From NCBI RefSeq assembly GCF_964204865.1, contig NC_135262.1, positions 11,470,001 to 11,534,000 on the forward strand: 64,000 nt of DNA, in the 5' to 3' direction. Below, piece after piece: positions 50,001-62,764 of the stretch (positions are counted from its first letter, which is position 1; each line of letters opens with the position of its first letter). The DNA is from Styela clava (lineage: Eukaryota > Chordata > Ascidiacea > Stolidobranchia > Styelidae). Position numbers and translations under genes: made by a program. The notes under the pieces are model-generated. The model was given only the letters and a program-made list of their open reading frames with translations. It searched no databases and was not told where the DNA came from.

Positions 50001-53000
50001 GAATTTTGATATTAAGACTCCACCACCAACATATGACGTTGTTGCACATATGATCGCGATAATCCCTGAAATGTTAGTTTAAATCTGAAGATTAAATGTA
50101 TCGAGAACAGTCACAAAAAAATGACAGAGGGTACTTATGAACATATGGAATTATTTAATATATGGAAAATCTTCAATTTCGAAAGGTTTTGAGTTAAATT
50201 TCTTTAAACTTTGATGCATATTTTAAAAGTTTTTTTTACCAAACAATGCATGTTTGTTATAATGGAGAACTACGTTTGTGAGTGTATTGGGACATAATTG
50301 TATCAGAAATAACAACGACTTCTCAATAATTACAAAATATTTTTACCACAGTAAATCCCAGAAGTTGAAGATGACATTCCAAACATTGATTCAATGTATT
50401 TTGGCCCAAATAAAACAACTGACGTCATGACTCCACAATCAAATGCAGCAGCGATCGAGAGAAACAGTAAAACGGGATTGGACAGAGCTGTGATTAAACT
50501 ACGAAGAACGTCTCGAAATCTGAAATAATGCACATGAAATATTAAGTCATATCTGAGTAGGGCTGGGCATTTTAAATCGAATAGTAATTTATTCGAATCG
50601 GTTCAGAGCAAAATTTCGAATCTTCGCCATTTTGATTTTTATTTCTTTCCGCCAATGGTCGAGGTAAATTCCCCATTTTTTCAGCGCAATTCTGACATAT
50701 GACTATTTTCTGTAGTGATTTATTTATAAAACTTGTTGCTTTTTGTGTGTGAACGCTCAGTAATCTGTTTGAGTGATGTATTCTACGTTTTCAGTAATTC
50801 ATTTGTTGACAGGACCAATTACAATATAAAAATCGCATAAAATTATATATCTCCAAGGTTTTCGAGATTCGATTCGAAAAAAATATTCGATACGATTCTG
50901 GAATCATCAGGTATTCGAAAATTCCTTAGTCCTGCTATAACTGAGTACTTCACTTTTTTCTCTTGTTTCTGTACACTCCCCGCTTTGCAAATGCCAGAGT
51001 GCGAACTGCGCGTATAACTATAGCTAAGTATTCGTTAAATATTGAACAATTAACGAAAACAAATAACCTTGTTTAACCTTATATGCGTAGTGAGTGAGTA
51101 ATATTGAGATCTGAAATAGGTAAAGGGAGAAATATATCAAAAAGTAACCCCTGACCTACTAATAAACGAATTATAAAATATATTTACAAAGCGGTTACTG
51201 TACCTGTCAACATTATGTCTATTTTTGTCAGTAGTTAGGGCAATCTGATGAATTTCGTCTTCACGATTGAAACGAAACTTTTCCGAATTTGGCAACTGTT
51301 TTGGAAACATCATTATTGGCACAGATAAGAGGAGAATTAGCATTCCAGCCATTACAAATCCTAACCACCAATTCCCAATCCATTCCGCATCACCGTCATT
51401 GACTAATACACTTACATAAAAATAAGACTCGTTAAATCATTATGAAAAAGTTAGTATCAAGAAAAAAACAAAGATAAAATTCATTACTTTTCAGTGATAT
51501 TTGTATAAAAGGTAAGTAAAAAACCACCCAACACAAATCCGAGAGCAGGACCGACGCTTGTAGCGCCATAAATAATTCCTAAAAAATAATAAAATATTTA
51601 GTGAGGAGTTTAGTTTAGGAGTAATGACGAGAAAAGAAAGTATAGATGACTTCAAGCGTGTTGAAGATAATCACAAAATGGTTACCATTATATGTTGAAG
51701 ACATTGATTGTTTTACATTTGCATCAAGATATGTAATTCCAAGAGTATAAAATGGCGACGATCCAACGCCGTTGAAAAAACTTGCAGCAATAAAAAATGA
51801 CCTAAAAATAGGTGAAGTGGTGTATATCGTTAGAAAGCATAAGTTAGACACTTGGAAGTTTTAATTTATGATCATTAGAGAAGGAAATTTTGAGAATAGG
51901 ACTTTTCGTGAATGATTTCATCAAATTCTTGAACGCTAAGATTAAGTGTATAGGAAGAAGCCTACATTCTTCGTGTTTGTAACGGCGAATTGTATTTATA
52001 GCAGAAACAATCGACGTAAACTTCTTTCGAACCAAGATGAAATGGCCAAAGATATGAAAGATTACAACGTATAACGTGATAAAAAGGTGAGTTAGACTTT
52101 GCCTTTATATAACATGTAATCTAAGTAAAAGAGAGATGAAAATTTTTATGGTTACTAGTTTCCCACTTTGATGTTGATATAATTTAAATAGGACGAAATA
52201 CAATTCGGACTAATGCAAATTTTATATCCCAAGTGCTGGGGATGGTAGCATAGTTGTAGTACATGGACGTGGATGACCGATGTTACTATGTAGAAATAAT
52301 TCAAAATCCAATCTGACCTATACGATCGTAAGCTTGATTCTTCACAGTGTGCCGTGTTATTTATATCACAAACAGATGAAGTTGAATCTGAAACTACGTG
52401 ATTGGGTGCAATAAAATGAGGTAGAGCAAATAAAAGGAAACTCAGTCCAACAATGAAGCATCCCCATCCAAGCCAAAGTGGTTTATGACCCTTTCCCCCG
52501 ATGTATGTAACAACCAGAATGCTGGATATAACGCCGATATCGTAGCATACGAATATGAATCCGGTTTCATTGCTCGTTAAATGAAATCTATATAAAAAAA
52601 AAGTGATATTTTAAAGAACTAGAGCATAGTTGTAAAATAGCTGTAATTAATTCAAGACACGTTCAAAATATTTATGTGTGATATTATTATATTAAATACC
52701 TTAGGCTAGTAAACTTGGTATAAAAATATGAAATTGATCTTACCGTTTCTCTAATGTTGTTAAAACGGCGATTAGTAGTCCATTGGAAACAGCAGTGTGT
52801 ATTAGAAAAGCAAGACAGAAAACCAGCAAAGCACCTTTCGAATTGTTAAATCGTTCAAATTGATTTAATGGTCTCCTAAAATGAGATATGATAGGACATG
52901 AACATTTTTTCATCTACCGCCATGTGCGGCCAGGCATTAAATGTGGGTATCTGAATTCCCAGTCTCAGCACATAGTCACAAAACAAATTCGTGCCCACAG

Positions 53001-53529
53001 CAATTATGACATCTTAAATGCTCAACCAGGGTAAAATAAAGGACTTACAAATGCTAGATGACGAAAAAATGGTATATTCAATTTGAATGTACGATTTAGT
53101 ATCGTTGCCGTAGTTATTAGTAACTTATTACGTATGTGGAACGGGTATGTATCAGGCCAGATTAGCTCTCTTAACGACTATTGGTCATTCAAGGCCCGTT
53201 TCTTTATCATAGACTCGAGTTCAAATTCAATGAATGTAGGATACTAGAATGCTATCTACAGAAAAAATATTTGTACTCATCTCCAGCCAATTTTTTTTTT
53301 AATTTTATTGCAGTCTTATAACATATGAATGAAATTCGATCCGTCCAATCAGCGGAAATTAGTCACGCAATAAAGTGGGTGTAGAATTGCATTCAAGTAA
53401 AGGTATTTCCAAAATAACAAAATTGTACGTATCTCAGGTAAACACTTACCTTCTAAATTTTATACAGCCGCAGTTTATTTGACATCCGCACGTTTCATCG
53501 ACATCCGATTCGTAATCTATCTTTTCCAT
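47039..53529 (-). CDS. Solute carrier organic anion transporter (SLCO/OATP), copy 2
   Basis: Thirteen exons join in phase into 626 residues: 53450-53529, 52744-52875, 52318-52587, 51686-51801, 51488-51578, 51204-51410, 50347-50519, 49904-50065, 49324-49484, 48779-48931, 48643-48696, 48390-48560, 47039-47149. Splice phases and most exon lengths match copy 1 (132, 116, 91, 173, 162, 54 and 171 bases identical), so the two arose by gene duplication. The N-terminal Cys cluster is CGCQINCGC. The OATP signature is WIGNWWLGFV (240-249). The Kazal-like loop contains CGCTVDTYSPIC, followed later by LGQIPMPIITGKVLD and GECGACKDYD. The C-terminal tail is shorter and rich in Glu, Ser and Asp. The Kazal exon seems to use a GC donor (GAG|GCAAGC), the only non-GT donor in the set. 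Two introns carry unrelated insertions. Divergent loops suggest different substrates from copy 1, which cannot be named. Confidence 0.92.
47790..47990 (+). pseudogene. Probable serpin gene fragment
   Basis: On the plus strand, within the last intron of SLCO copy 2, a frame reads STIFIQSATTASTLEVNQEG and then SVIAA. This resembles the serpin segment leading into the reactive-centre hinge, whose usual form is a VNEEG-type stretch followed by Ala residues. No upstream serpin core or downstream C-terminal strands are in frame, and a stop lies before it. It looks like a decayed exon fragment. Only about 25 residues support this, so chance resemblance is possible. Confidence 0.4.
49111..49290 (+). 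repeat. Degenerate array related to the CATTTGCACC array
   Basis: Units such as CATTTGAACCCACGACA, TTGCACCATGG and GGTTCAAATGTACGG recur on both strands in intron 9 of SLCO copy 2. The style and core match the array at 17951-18202, though it is shorter and mixed in orientation. Confidence 0.55.
50558..50937. mobile_element. Non-autonomous hAT-type element, TAGGGCTGGGCA group
   Basis: A 380-bp element in intron 6 of SLCO copy 2. The left end is TAGGGCTGGGCATTTTAAAT and the right end is the imperfect complement ending CTTAGTCCTGCTA, with TATTCGAA subterminal repeats at both ends. The flanking 8-mers TATCTGAG (50550-50557) and TAACTGAG (50938-50945) differ at one base. The end motif differs from the CAG-type elements, so this is a separate family; a fragment of it sits inside the element at 13194-14369. 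Confidence 0.85.
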
Positions 53530-53777
53530 TTCAAAATATATTCCAATAGATGCTTGGGGTAATACTATATATAAAATACCTATTACCTACGTGTTGGCAA
53601 ATGTCAAGTAAATTTATGTGATGTCCATACTAGCTTTTCATTTGTTGATGTAAATTGGCAAGAAATTGCAAAAATTCATAGAATGGTTACTCGCATACTG
53701 TAGCTTGTCTGAGACACCGCTTAGTCATGTTCGTTCGTTAAGACTTCGATCGCCAGATTTATTGCATCTCTCTATCT

Positions 53778-54570
53778 CAGTGGTTCCCAAACTTTTTAGA
53801 GTTGGGATCCACTATTTATTACCACAGCCCATGGCGACCCACTTAACTTTAATGTTTTTTATGACATAACACAGAACACAGCAATGGTTAATCATCGCAA
53901 AACTACCGTGTTTCCTCGAAATAAAGACCTAGTCTGGAAATAAGATAATTTTTTTGATTTTCAAAATGATTTTAATTAAACCCTACCCTTAAAATAAATT
54001 TCAAATGTGTGGAAGAGGAAAGGTTCATTGGCCTGAGGTAAGGTGAAGATCACACCACTATTCAAGATTGTGTGATATCACAATTATGATATTTGTCACT
54101 TGATTTTTGTATAGGAAATATAAAATTAAAAACAATGGATGTCGGATTTTATATAATGTTTAGTAAAAATCTTGTGATTTTCTACAATGTAATTTTATTT
54201 TTGATAAATGAACACAAAAGACCTCTTCCAAAAAAAACATAGTGTTATTCTTCAAAAGAAAATAAATCTAAATCCTGTCTAAATTTCGGGGAAACACGAT
54301 AGGAAGTGCTGTACAGCGTACAAACCTGCTATGCGTAAAAAAGCCACATGGCCATTCTTGGTGTAGCAAATTTTTGTTCTTTTGAGAAGATCGTAAAAAG
54401 GAAACTTTCACAGATTAGAACTTAAATTTAATTTTTTGTTTTGTTTTTTAGAAGATTCACGTATTCGAGTCGCCACCGATTCTAATAACCAGTATACTTA
54501 ACCAAAGCTTTCTACATCTTTTCACGACCCACTAAGATTCCTTTTGCGACCCATAGTTTGGAAACCGCTG
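53778..54570. mobile_element. Non-autonomous hAT-type element
   Basis: A 793-bp element about 250 bases upstream of the SLCO copy 2 start codon. The left end CAGTGGTTCCCAAACT and right end AGTTTGGAAACCGCTG are inverted repeats, with GACCCAC/GGGATCC-type subterminal sequence. The flanking 8-mers CTCTATCT and CTATAAGT match poorly, so the target duplication has decayed. Confidence 0.75.
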
Positions 54571-57500
54571 CTATAAGTTCTTGTCTGCCTCTACTAGGCT
54601 ATACCTCACTTGACTCTAAATCGCTTTCTGAATCCATGGAAATTCTGGCAAAAACGAGATCTTGGCAAGTTAAAATAAGTGCCGTCTTCATTCCGGTTAA
54701 GACCTTACGTTCAACTCCGACTGCAATGAAAAATTACTATCCACTCGGCTGTCATCGATTCGAAGCAAACGACTGAAAAGGGATTCTCTCAATAATTCAA
54801 CAGCGTCTATAAATACTGATATCATCGCATTTACGTACCTGTATCCATAATATTGAATAGTAAACGGGTTGCACACATCGACTGACTTTCAAACTCATTA
54901 GTTAAGCTTCAGAAATAAATTTATAAATGCACAACGTTTGAATGCATGACACTCCTAAACAAGTAATGTCTGGCACAAAACATCCAGCTCTTATATCAGT
55001 ATTCACTTCTTCAAACTTTCATTGTACAACTTCGGCTCGTTCTTCGTATCATAATAATATGGTCTGTATGTGAGACGCCTTCTATCACATATTGGTCTAA
55101 TCATAGCTGAAGGAAACGATGACTTTTTGTCTACTTATTATAATATAGGATGTAAGACTGAGTCAGGTGTGGCAGAGTTTCATATTAACGATTTTAACAC
55201 GGTTTGAAGTTTTTAGATGTAATATATTCGCGTAAGTTAACGTCGCTGACATCATATTAACGTCTTCGAACTTCAACAGAGAAACAAATGACGTACACGT
55301 GATTCGTGAACGCGTTAAATGTCAGGCACATTCATATCAAGTTGATTGAATTTCGGTAATTCTGGCAAAAATAATATTATAAGTTGTAAATCGGGTTTTT
55401 ACCTCTGAATCTTTGGGAAAAACGAGATAATCATAATAATTTATTTTCTAACTATTGGCTGTTGTTAGTTCGCATTCGAGTCGCAGACCCGTGGCCTGAG
55501 GGAAAACGTATTGATTTGATCGGACAATTAAGTTGATTTTCTACCGTGCTTGATAGTACATCAATTTAGGGGCCAAATTCATTATATATATATAATCAAG
55601 TCACGGGTTGTATGAGGAGGGAGAAATGAGACAGAAAGTAACTGTATATATCAGTGAGATAACGTAGAATTGTAACCCATCTTCCTTTACATTATACAAC
55701 TCAAATACATTATGATATATTGGCTATAAACATAGATAGGCTAGTGGTTATCGTGCTGTCCAATCTATTCGCGCAAGATTATCGTCTGAAATAAACTAAC
55801 CCAACCTCACTCAATGTGTACAAAATAGCTTATATTTTGCCGAATTAGCCGTGTCCTATTTTTGCAAAAATATATACAGTATATCTGCTCCTTATTATCG
55901 GCATCTACTTGTACAAAATTGATAGAAAAATTTTAGGAAAACTGTTACATATAACCAGTGACAATTTTTCACGCAATTACCAGAAATTTGAATCTAAAAC
56001 TAAAAACCTATTCTTTAATGGAAACCCTTGCTAGATCCAAATAAAACTCTAAACGTTGCTTCATTTCTGAATATTTTAGAAACCCGTTACTGTAACTTGT
56101 TGTTTTTACGCACTCCGTATGAACACTAGATACACTGCATGTTATCCCAAGGTAAATTAACTAGAAATTCCCAGTAATCATGATGAGATATTTGAAACTT
56201 ATTGAGCAACCGTAGAAGTCTGCAAAACGTTTACTTCAAGTTAATATTTAAGATCGTTTTGTGACAGTCTGGCAGCATACTAAACTCATTTAGGGATACG
56301 CTTCATAACCGAACAGAAACAGCATGTGTCTGAATTTACTCACTTCTTCACGCATCAGTTAACGCCGGATATTTTTTTTATCTAGAATGTCGCCAAAAAA
56401 TGAGAAAGTATCTATGAAAGTTGCGCGATTGCAAGCATATATACAAATTGAAAATTCTCATTCAATCGAAGCTAACTTCCAACTCGAATAGGTGAGCGTG
56501 ATTCGCTTTATAAATGTGGCCTATTCATATGCGTCTTCCCTTTGATAAATATAAAAATCAACTTAAAATATGAACACCATGCATTATTTTCAACCTTTGA
56601 CTTCAAAAAATCTTTCACGCTCATAGAAGCCAACATGACCAAACTGGTAGACGCTAGCAGTGTTTACGAACTGATCAAAAAGTTGTTTCTGTATCCAAAC
56701 CGGCATAAGTGGAATTTGTATTGTCGCGTCACCGGAAAGAGGCTGATGACTAACGTCGGTGAATGCCGGCAGAACTAGTATAAAAACGAGACAAATCAAG
56801 GAGCGTGTATAAACAGCTTGTTTGGGACCGGGTTGCTTGAAAAATAGAAAATCACAGAATGTGCGGATGAGGTGAGCCGGGCAGAAGGAGTATAGAACGA
56901 TTTAAGTTTATACGGTTTTAAAATTATTCATTTCCAAAAATGCTTTTTTTTTTATAAGAATTTAGTGTTTCCCAACGTATGGGTCACGACACAAAGTTTG
57001 GTCGACTGAAAATCCTCCTGCGTCGCTGATAACGTGTGCTATTTTCATTGGGCATGATTTCGTTACAATCGTTGATTTTTTTGTCAGTGATTTATGAATT
57101 CCACAAACTCTTTTGTATCTTGCAACTATCTGTCGATTAATGTACGTATTGTGCAATAAATTGAAAGTACAGTGAGAATAGACCTTATTCATTAAAAACC
57201 CGTCCTACGCGCAAAAAGAAAAGTGATGTAAACAAAACAATTTTAACATTAGCTCTTATGGGGAATGTGATCACCAGAGCAGAAATTTGCATCTTTTGTG
57301 ATTTTCTAGATATCTTTCATTGTATACGTGAGCTGTTTTGAGAATATTTTTTTTTTTAAATCTTTTTAAAATATTTCGGCATGATAAACATGGTTAAGAT
57401 TTTTGATAATCGTTCACTGAAATTTTAATGAGCGCGGTGTTTCCGATGACGTCATTCTCACTATACCATGAGATTCCGCCAACGCGCTCCTCCGATCATA

Positions 57501-58059
57501 TTCGAAACGTGAGATTTATGTTTTGCACTAGTTTCAATAAATATCGAACTTTGTGTGAAATTGGATTGCCCTTCGCGATCCCTAAAAATCGTCGCCTGAC
57601 CCCTCGAATAAATTAAAGCAGATTTTGTAGAAAAATGTAATTTAACAGTCAAAAAAGTACAACAGAGGAAGATCTATTGATACTAAACGGATTGTTTGTC
57701 TAGCCTACAATGGAAAAATCAAATAATGGTAGATATGACTAGATAAATTGTCATATATACATATATTTGGGACGATTTTACAAAACTGAACCTGAGTGAA
57801 ATATTTTCCTGCAGTCAGTATATACTGCAATACGCAATACCCAATTCTAACAAAAAAGAAATATTGAAAATGAAGGGTGGGTTTTCAATGTAGATGAACC
57901 ACCAAATACATATTTGCCATCTCATATGCAAAAATACTGTACCTTGTTTTTACTCAAGAAAATAGGATTCTTCAAATTTTTAAGTTCCACAGTAATGAAA
58001 GTGTTTCATTAAATTTAACTGTTTCACGATATTTTGATTTGTAGTTCATCTTGTGAAAT

Positions 58060-59321
58060 ATGTATGTGACAAAGTTAGCGGCCCGCGGGGCATCCAGATT
58101 TATGCTTGCGGCCCTCGTGGTAATTTGAGTTGTGCAGGCCTGTTCTACGGGAAGTCGTATATTTTGTGAATACGATTAAAAAAAGTTCAAAACAAAAGAG
58201 ACTTTTCTCGAAACTTTGTGAAGAAACAGCCGCCACTTCCAAAAAACTTCTTTTACATTCAGCAGTACGGTGGCTGCCCCGAGGAAAAGTCCTTTTTTCG
58301 TGTGTGTGAACTTCGCGAGCAATTAGGGGCGTATTACACTGAAAGAGGAGACCAAAAAGCCACCAAGTTTCGTAATATATATTGGGCTGCAAAGTTAGCG
58401 TACATAGCGTCGATTTTTGATCGTTTTAATCAAGTGAACGTCAGTCTTCAAAGGAAAGGAGGTGATTTATTTCGATCAACTAGCGAAATCAATGCTCTGA
58501 AGATGAAAATTTAACTCTGGAAAAACAATGCTTCTTCAGGAAACTTTATTGACTTTCCTCTTTTAAATCAATATTTGAAAGAGTCTGGGTGGGAGTTTGA
58601 GAACGTTTCAACGATAAATACCATGTCTACCCTAATTGTTGGTCATTTAAACTTACTGGGTGATAAATTGGCTTTGTACCTTTCTGAAGGTAATAGCAGG
58701 CGTCTGGAAGAAAACTCGTGGATAATGCAGCCATTTACAAGTGAACCAACAGAAGACGAAGAATTGTTGGAACTCCGAGAGGATTTAAATCAAAAAATTT
58801 CATTCCGCGAAATTGATAACTCGGGAGTTTTGGGTTTCTCTTTTTGAATTTCCCGGGTACAAAAATCTGGCAGAAAAGGCCGTTGCTTCCCTGGTACAGA
58901 TGCCTACGACTTATTTGTGTGAAGAAGGAGTTTCCGGTCTTGTTGAAATCAAGTCGAAAAAGCAAAACTCAATACTTGATATCAATTCACTTATGCGGGG
59001 AGCAATTGAAAAGGATCTAAAACCCTGTTATGAACGAATTGCCGAAACTTTACAAGAACAAGAAAGCCACTGAAACTAAATTAACATTGTCTTTACCTCT
59101 TTTTCACACATTTGGGTGTTAAATTAATTGCATCTGTAAGTAAAAATTAAAGCAGCATTTATAATGACTCGCCCCGCCATCTAGATTTTAGTTTTTTTCA
59201 ATATGTGCCTAACATTTAATGTTTATTTTAGCTTGAAATAAACATTGGTATTTGTAAGGTATACGAAGTTCTCGAAAAATTGTAAAAGGTATAATACGGT
59301 AAAAAAGGTTGAAGAACACTG
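58060..59321 (+). mobile_element. hAT transposase remnant, C-terminal half
   Basis: Three consecutive plus-strand open stretches (58218-58514, 58575-58847, 58813-59073) give the C-terminal part of a ZBED5/GTF2IRD2-like hAT transposase: WAAKLAYIASIFDRFNQVNV, then DFPLLNQYLKESGW, then the dimerisation region with MPTTYLCEEGVSGL and EIKSKKQNS. A stop at 58514 and a frame change near 58830 break the gene. The right end AAGGTTGAAGAACACTG (ending 59321) is a hAT-type terminus. No left terminus or N-terminal half was found, so the copy is 5'-truncated and cannot encode active transposase. Confidence 0.88.
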
Positions 59322-61440
59322 CTCTATCTAGCTTCCGATTGTGGACTAATATGATATACTTTGGCGCCCGTGTTTTTTTTCTGTTCTTTTCAGAAGAAAG
59401 TTCTCAACTCGAAATCCCGTCTAAGATCTGAAATTCCGACTTCATGGAAATTCAACTTGACATGATATGGACGAAAACGCAGATTTGAGACACCCACTTG
59501 ATATACAACCACCATGGGCAACCTCTGATAAGCCTCTCGTACGACTACCGGTCGAATATAGGGGGAGTCAATGGAATAATTAACCAGTTCCATTAGTCAT
59601 TTAGTACATAAATATCCTTCTCGAGGATTCAAAAGTACTACTTGTGCTGGGTAATCAGCCGTGCTACAACAACCCAGACTGCATTCAAAAAACAGACAAA
59701 AATGAACCCGATTGTTACATGCAATATTACAATGAAATATATTTAAAACGATAAGATGATATTCTGTAAAAACTGAAATAAAAAAGACATGATAGCTTAG
59801 GTAAACAACCATTACAGATACAAAATTTGCAGCAAGAGAAACAGATAAATCTCACTTAACATGGATATAACCAGTTTTGAAAACTAAAGAATTGAATGCA
59901 ATATAAAAACAGTCCAGTGTGAAACATTTTCGGATTGAGATTTTAGAAATTAAGATGAGCAATACTGACCAGTTTTTAACATGAAAATCACCACTTTTCG
60001 CAACGAAACTATTAGGTATTAAGTGTCACAAATTATAAAGAAGTTAGCATCAATAATGATTTTCTAACACATTGAACTGATTTTTGATAAACTAGATTGA
60101 AAAACAAGTGCATCATATTTGCTACCATGGTATAAAAAAAATAAGTGGCTGTGCCGTGAAAACCGACATACACCTAAAGGAAATATATTTTTAATTAGGT
60201 ATCCCACACCTTCCTGAACGAGGCTTCATAAAAGCAGGTACGCAGATATAAAAAAAAATGGAAGTGTTAGGTTTGTAATGACTGAAATTCCCTATTATAT
60301 TTGGTAAAAAATAATAAAAAAGGTGAAATCCAAGATCCTTAGCTTGAAATGACAGCAAGATAAAGCTAAACGCTATCTTGTTAATCAAAATATAGTTTTA
60401 CTACAGACTTAATGGACTCAAGATGCTAAAATCAGATTGAAAATTGCCATTATTGGCTGCTAGCATTGGGCCTCGGGCCACACATAAAAAGTAAGTAAAA
60501 ACGAATACAAACATTAAAGAGTTTGTTCATTTGCATGCAGATAATGGTCATTTTCAAATGTGACACATGTATAAGTGAAATGATACGACACATTGATTCG
60601 ATGATATTATTATTCAATATCTTTATGTGGGTAATTTTTCACAACAGTGAAAAAGTTATATTCTCATTCCAGAAAAAATGCAAGTTTTATTCTCATGTTT
60701 ATTTATATTTTCTTATACTTTGACCCATGTGAGTTTGCACATTCACCGTGACTCGCATAGTTTTACATTTGTCTCCAGACACACTTTATATTACTAAGAA
60801 TTCAATATAAATTGAACGTGAAAGGCAGTACTTAACTTGTGTAATAGTGCAATAGTCTGTGGTAATTCCAATAGTGATTAATGGCCATATACACATCTAT
60901 TTACCGTACTTAGTGGTTTTTGAACCAATAAAAAACTTAATCATAATACGAGAGAATATGGATATGGGATTTATGTATTTATAACTTGTCTCCATTTAAA
61001 CATCTCATGACCAACTGAGAATAGTATTATACACAGGGAAAAGGTAGTTCATTTGTGTAGAGCACGAAATTCTAAACCTTGAGAGATGAAAAAGTAGAAT
61101 ATAATGAAAAGATAGTCCTAAAGAAAAGAGTTCAAACAATTGTGACTGCAATCCATGATGTAACATAACGTAAGTATCAAATAAAATAAAATAATCGAAA
61201 ACAATGGAAGGTATGGTGAGCAATATTATTTATATTGTATTATTTTCATTGTTTGTTTGTATTAATATTCAATTGTGTGGTTCAAAGTGAAGAAGGACCA
61301 AGGCAAGAGAAAAATGAATCATGTTGTACCATTCAGACGAGCATGCATGGTAAATGCTATTCTGCATTCTGAACTATCATGTTATCAACTCACCAAAATT
61401 TGTTGTTTTGAAACTTACATGAAAAATATTAACAATAGTT

Positions 61441-62764
61441 CTAAGACATGGGTGGTGCAGATGCTTGCACTGAATCTTTGGTGGGATATTGATGCTGTGG
61501 CTGCATCTCTAGGTGTTGTTGGGGAGCATAAGCTGGTTGAGCCTGTGGTCCAGGACCAACAGGATAAGGTGCGGCTCCAGGCTGTGGTCCAGGAGCAGCA
61601 GGGTAAGGTGCTGCTCCAGGTTGCCCATGAGGAGTAGGCATTGGTGGATACCCAGGACCCGCTGCGTACGGGGGACCTTGAGGTGGTGCTCCTTGCATTG
61701 GTGGAGGGTAACCAGGTTGATAAGGTGGTGGTTGCATTGGCTGTCCTGGAGGTACATATGGTGGGGCTGGTCCACTCGGCGGGTAGTGTACTTTGGGCTG
61801 TTGTTGGCCAAGCTGATAACCACCCTGCTGCACTTGGCCTGGATATAAATGTTTGATAATTTAGTAAGAGAAGTATAAAAACGTGTCGATATTCTAAATA
61901 TAATATTGCAAATAGTTTCCATTTTAGAAAATCTAAATGATGTCGCCATTGAAAAGTTAGTTAGTGATAAAAAAGGATTTCACTTTCGAATAGCATTAAT
62001 TAAGACACTTGTCTTAAACAGAGTTTTCATGCATAGGAAGGAGGGTAGAAGGAAAATAGGGATAAGAAGTGGCAAAATACGCAAAATGAGGAATTTATCG
62101 AAATGGTTAGGAATCACAGCAACAATATCCATAGTGCTTTATTATGAAATAAAAAATGCGCAAATACCTGGCTGTCCAGCATGGACTGTTGTGGTCGTTG
62201 TCACAACCCTGTGTCCTCCCACAACTTGTCCCTGTCTGTTTGAATTCCTACGACAGCATATTACACATCCAACAATGCAGGCAACAATTGCAATAATAAT
62301 GGCAATAACAATTGCTACAACAATTCCAACTCTGTGAAACAATGAACACATTAAACTGCTTTTACAACTAGGTCTTGAATCTAAATTTATATGCATGCTT
62401 AGGCAGATTCTAACTGCAGTTTGTCATTGGAACTTCTCCACTTTGAGCAATGTTTCGTATACATACATTACAGCACAGTTTTCAATTCAATTTCAGCTAG
62501 AGTTTTAAAAAGAATTAAAAGTATTTACAACATTATTAGTGTTGAAGGTAATTTACAAACATTTCTTAAACATCAAAAACTGATTTAATAATTTGAAAGT
62601 TAATAGAACATACGCAATTTTTCCACTTGTTTCAGCAATTTCTCGAACATCATCATCATCAAATGTATTTCCAGTGTAGTCCTCAAATGTACAGCATTCG
62701 CTCTGGCTTGTACAACACCAATTATTTGGATAAGTGTTACAGCTTGAATGAGAGTAGCAATATG
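61441..62764 (-). CDS. Shisa/CYYR1-like membrane protein with Pro-rich tail (5' end missing)
   Basis: Three exons join in phase: 62614-62764, 62168-62331, 61441-61838. The first gives a six-cysteine ectodomain module, C-x5-C-x7-CC-x5-CC (CYSHSSCNTYPNNWCC then ECC), and an acidic stretch. The second gives one membrane segment (GIVVAIVIAIIIAIVACIVG) followed by CCRR. The third gives a long cytoplasmic tail rich in Pro, Gly, Tyr and Gln, with PPPYQPGYPP. The PPPY motif is expected to bind WW domains such as those of NEDD4-type ligases. The signal-peptide exon should lie upstream in phase 1; none is convincing before 64000, so the gene is treated as 5'-partial. Splice phases around the cysteine, membrane and tail exons match those of the gene at 726-3600, and membrane exon lengths are close (164 versus 161 bases), so the two are paralogues. 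Function is unknown, probably membrane adaptor or trafficking. Confidence 0.8.

Larger units (their letters stand above)
53530..61440. other. Gene-poor region, 7.9 kb
   Basis: It starts at the 5' flank of SLCO copy 2. Apart from two hAT-type elements (53778-54570 and about 58060-59321) I find no supportable gene. Short open frames such as 56542-56778 lack splice context or recognisable motifs. Confidence 0.5.

Noticed and set aside
56590..56799. Minus-strand frame starting with a signal-like hydrophobic stretch
   Set aside because: The apparent initiator is TTG rather than ATG and no matching downstream exon was found.
61509..61949. Overlapping 146- and 111-residue frames near the last gene
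   Set aside because: They are other-frame readings of the low-complexity Pro/Gly/Gln tail of the minus-strand gene, which has matching splice phases.
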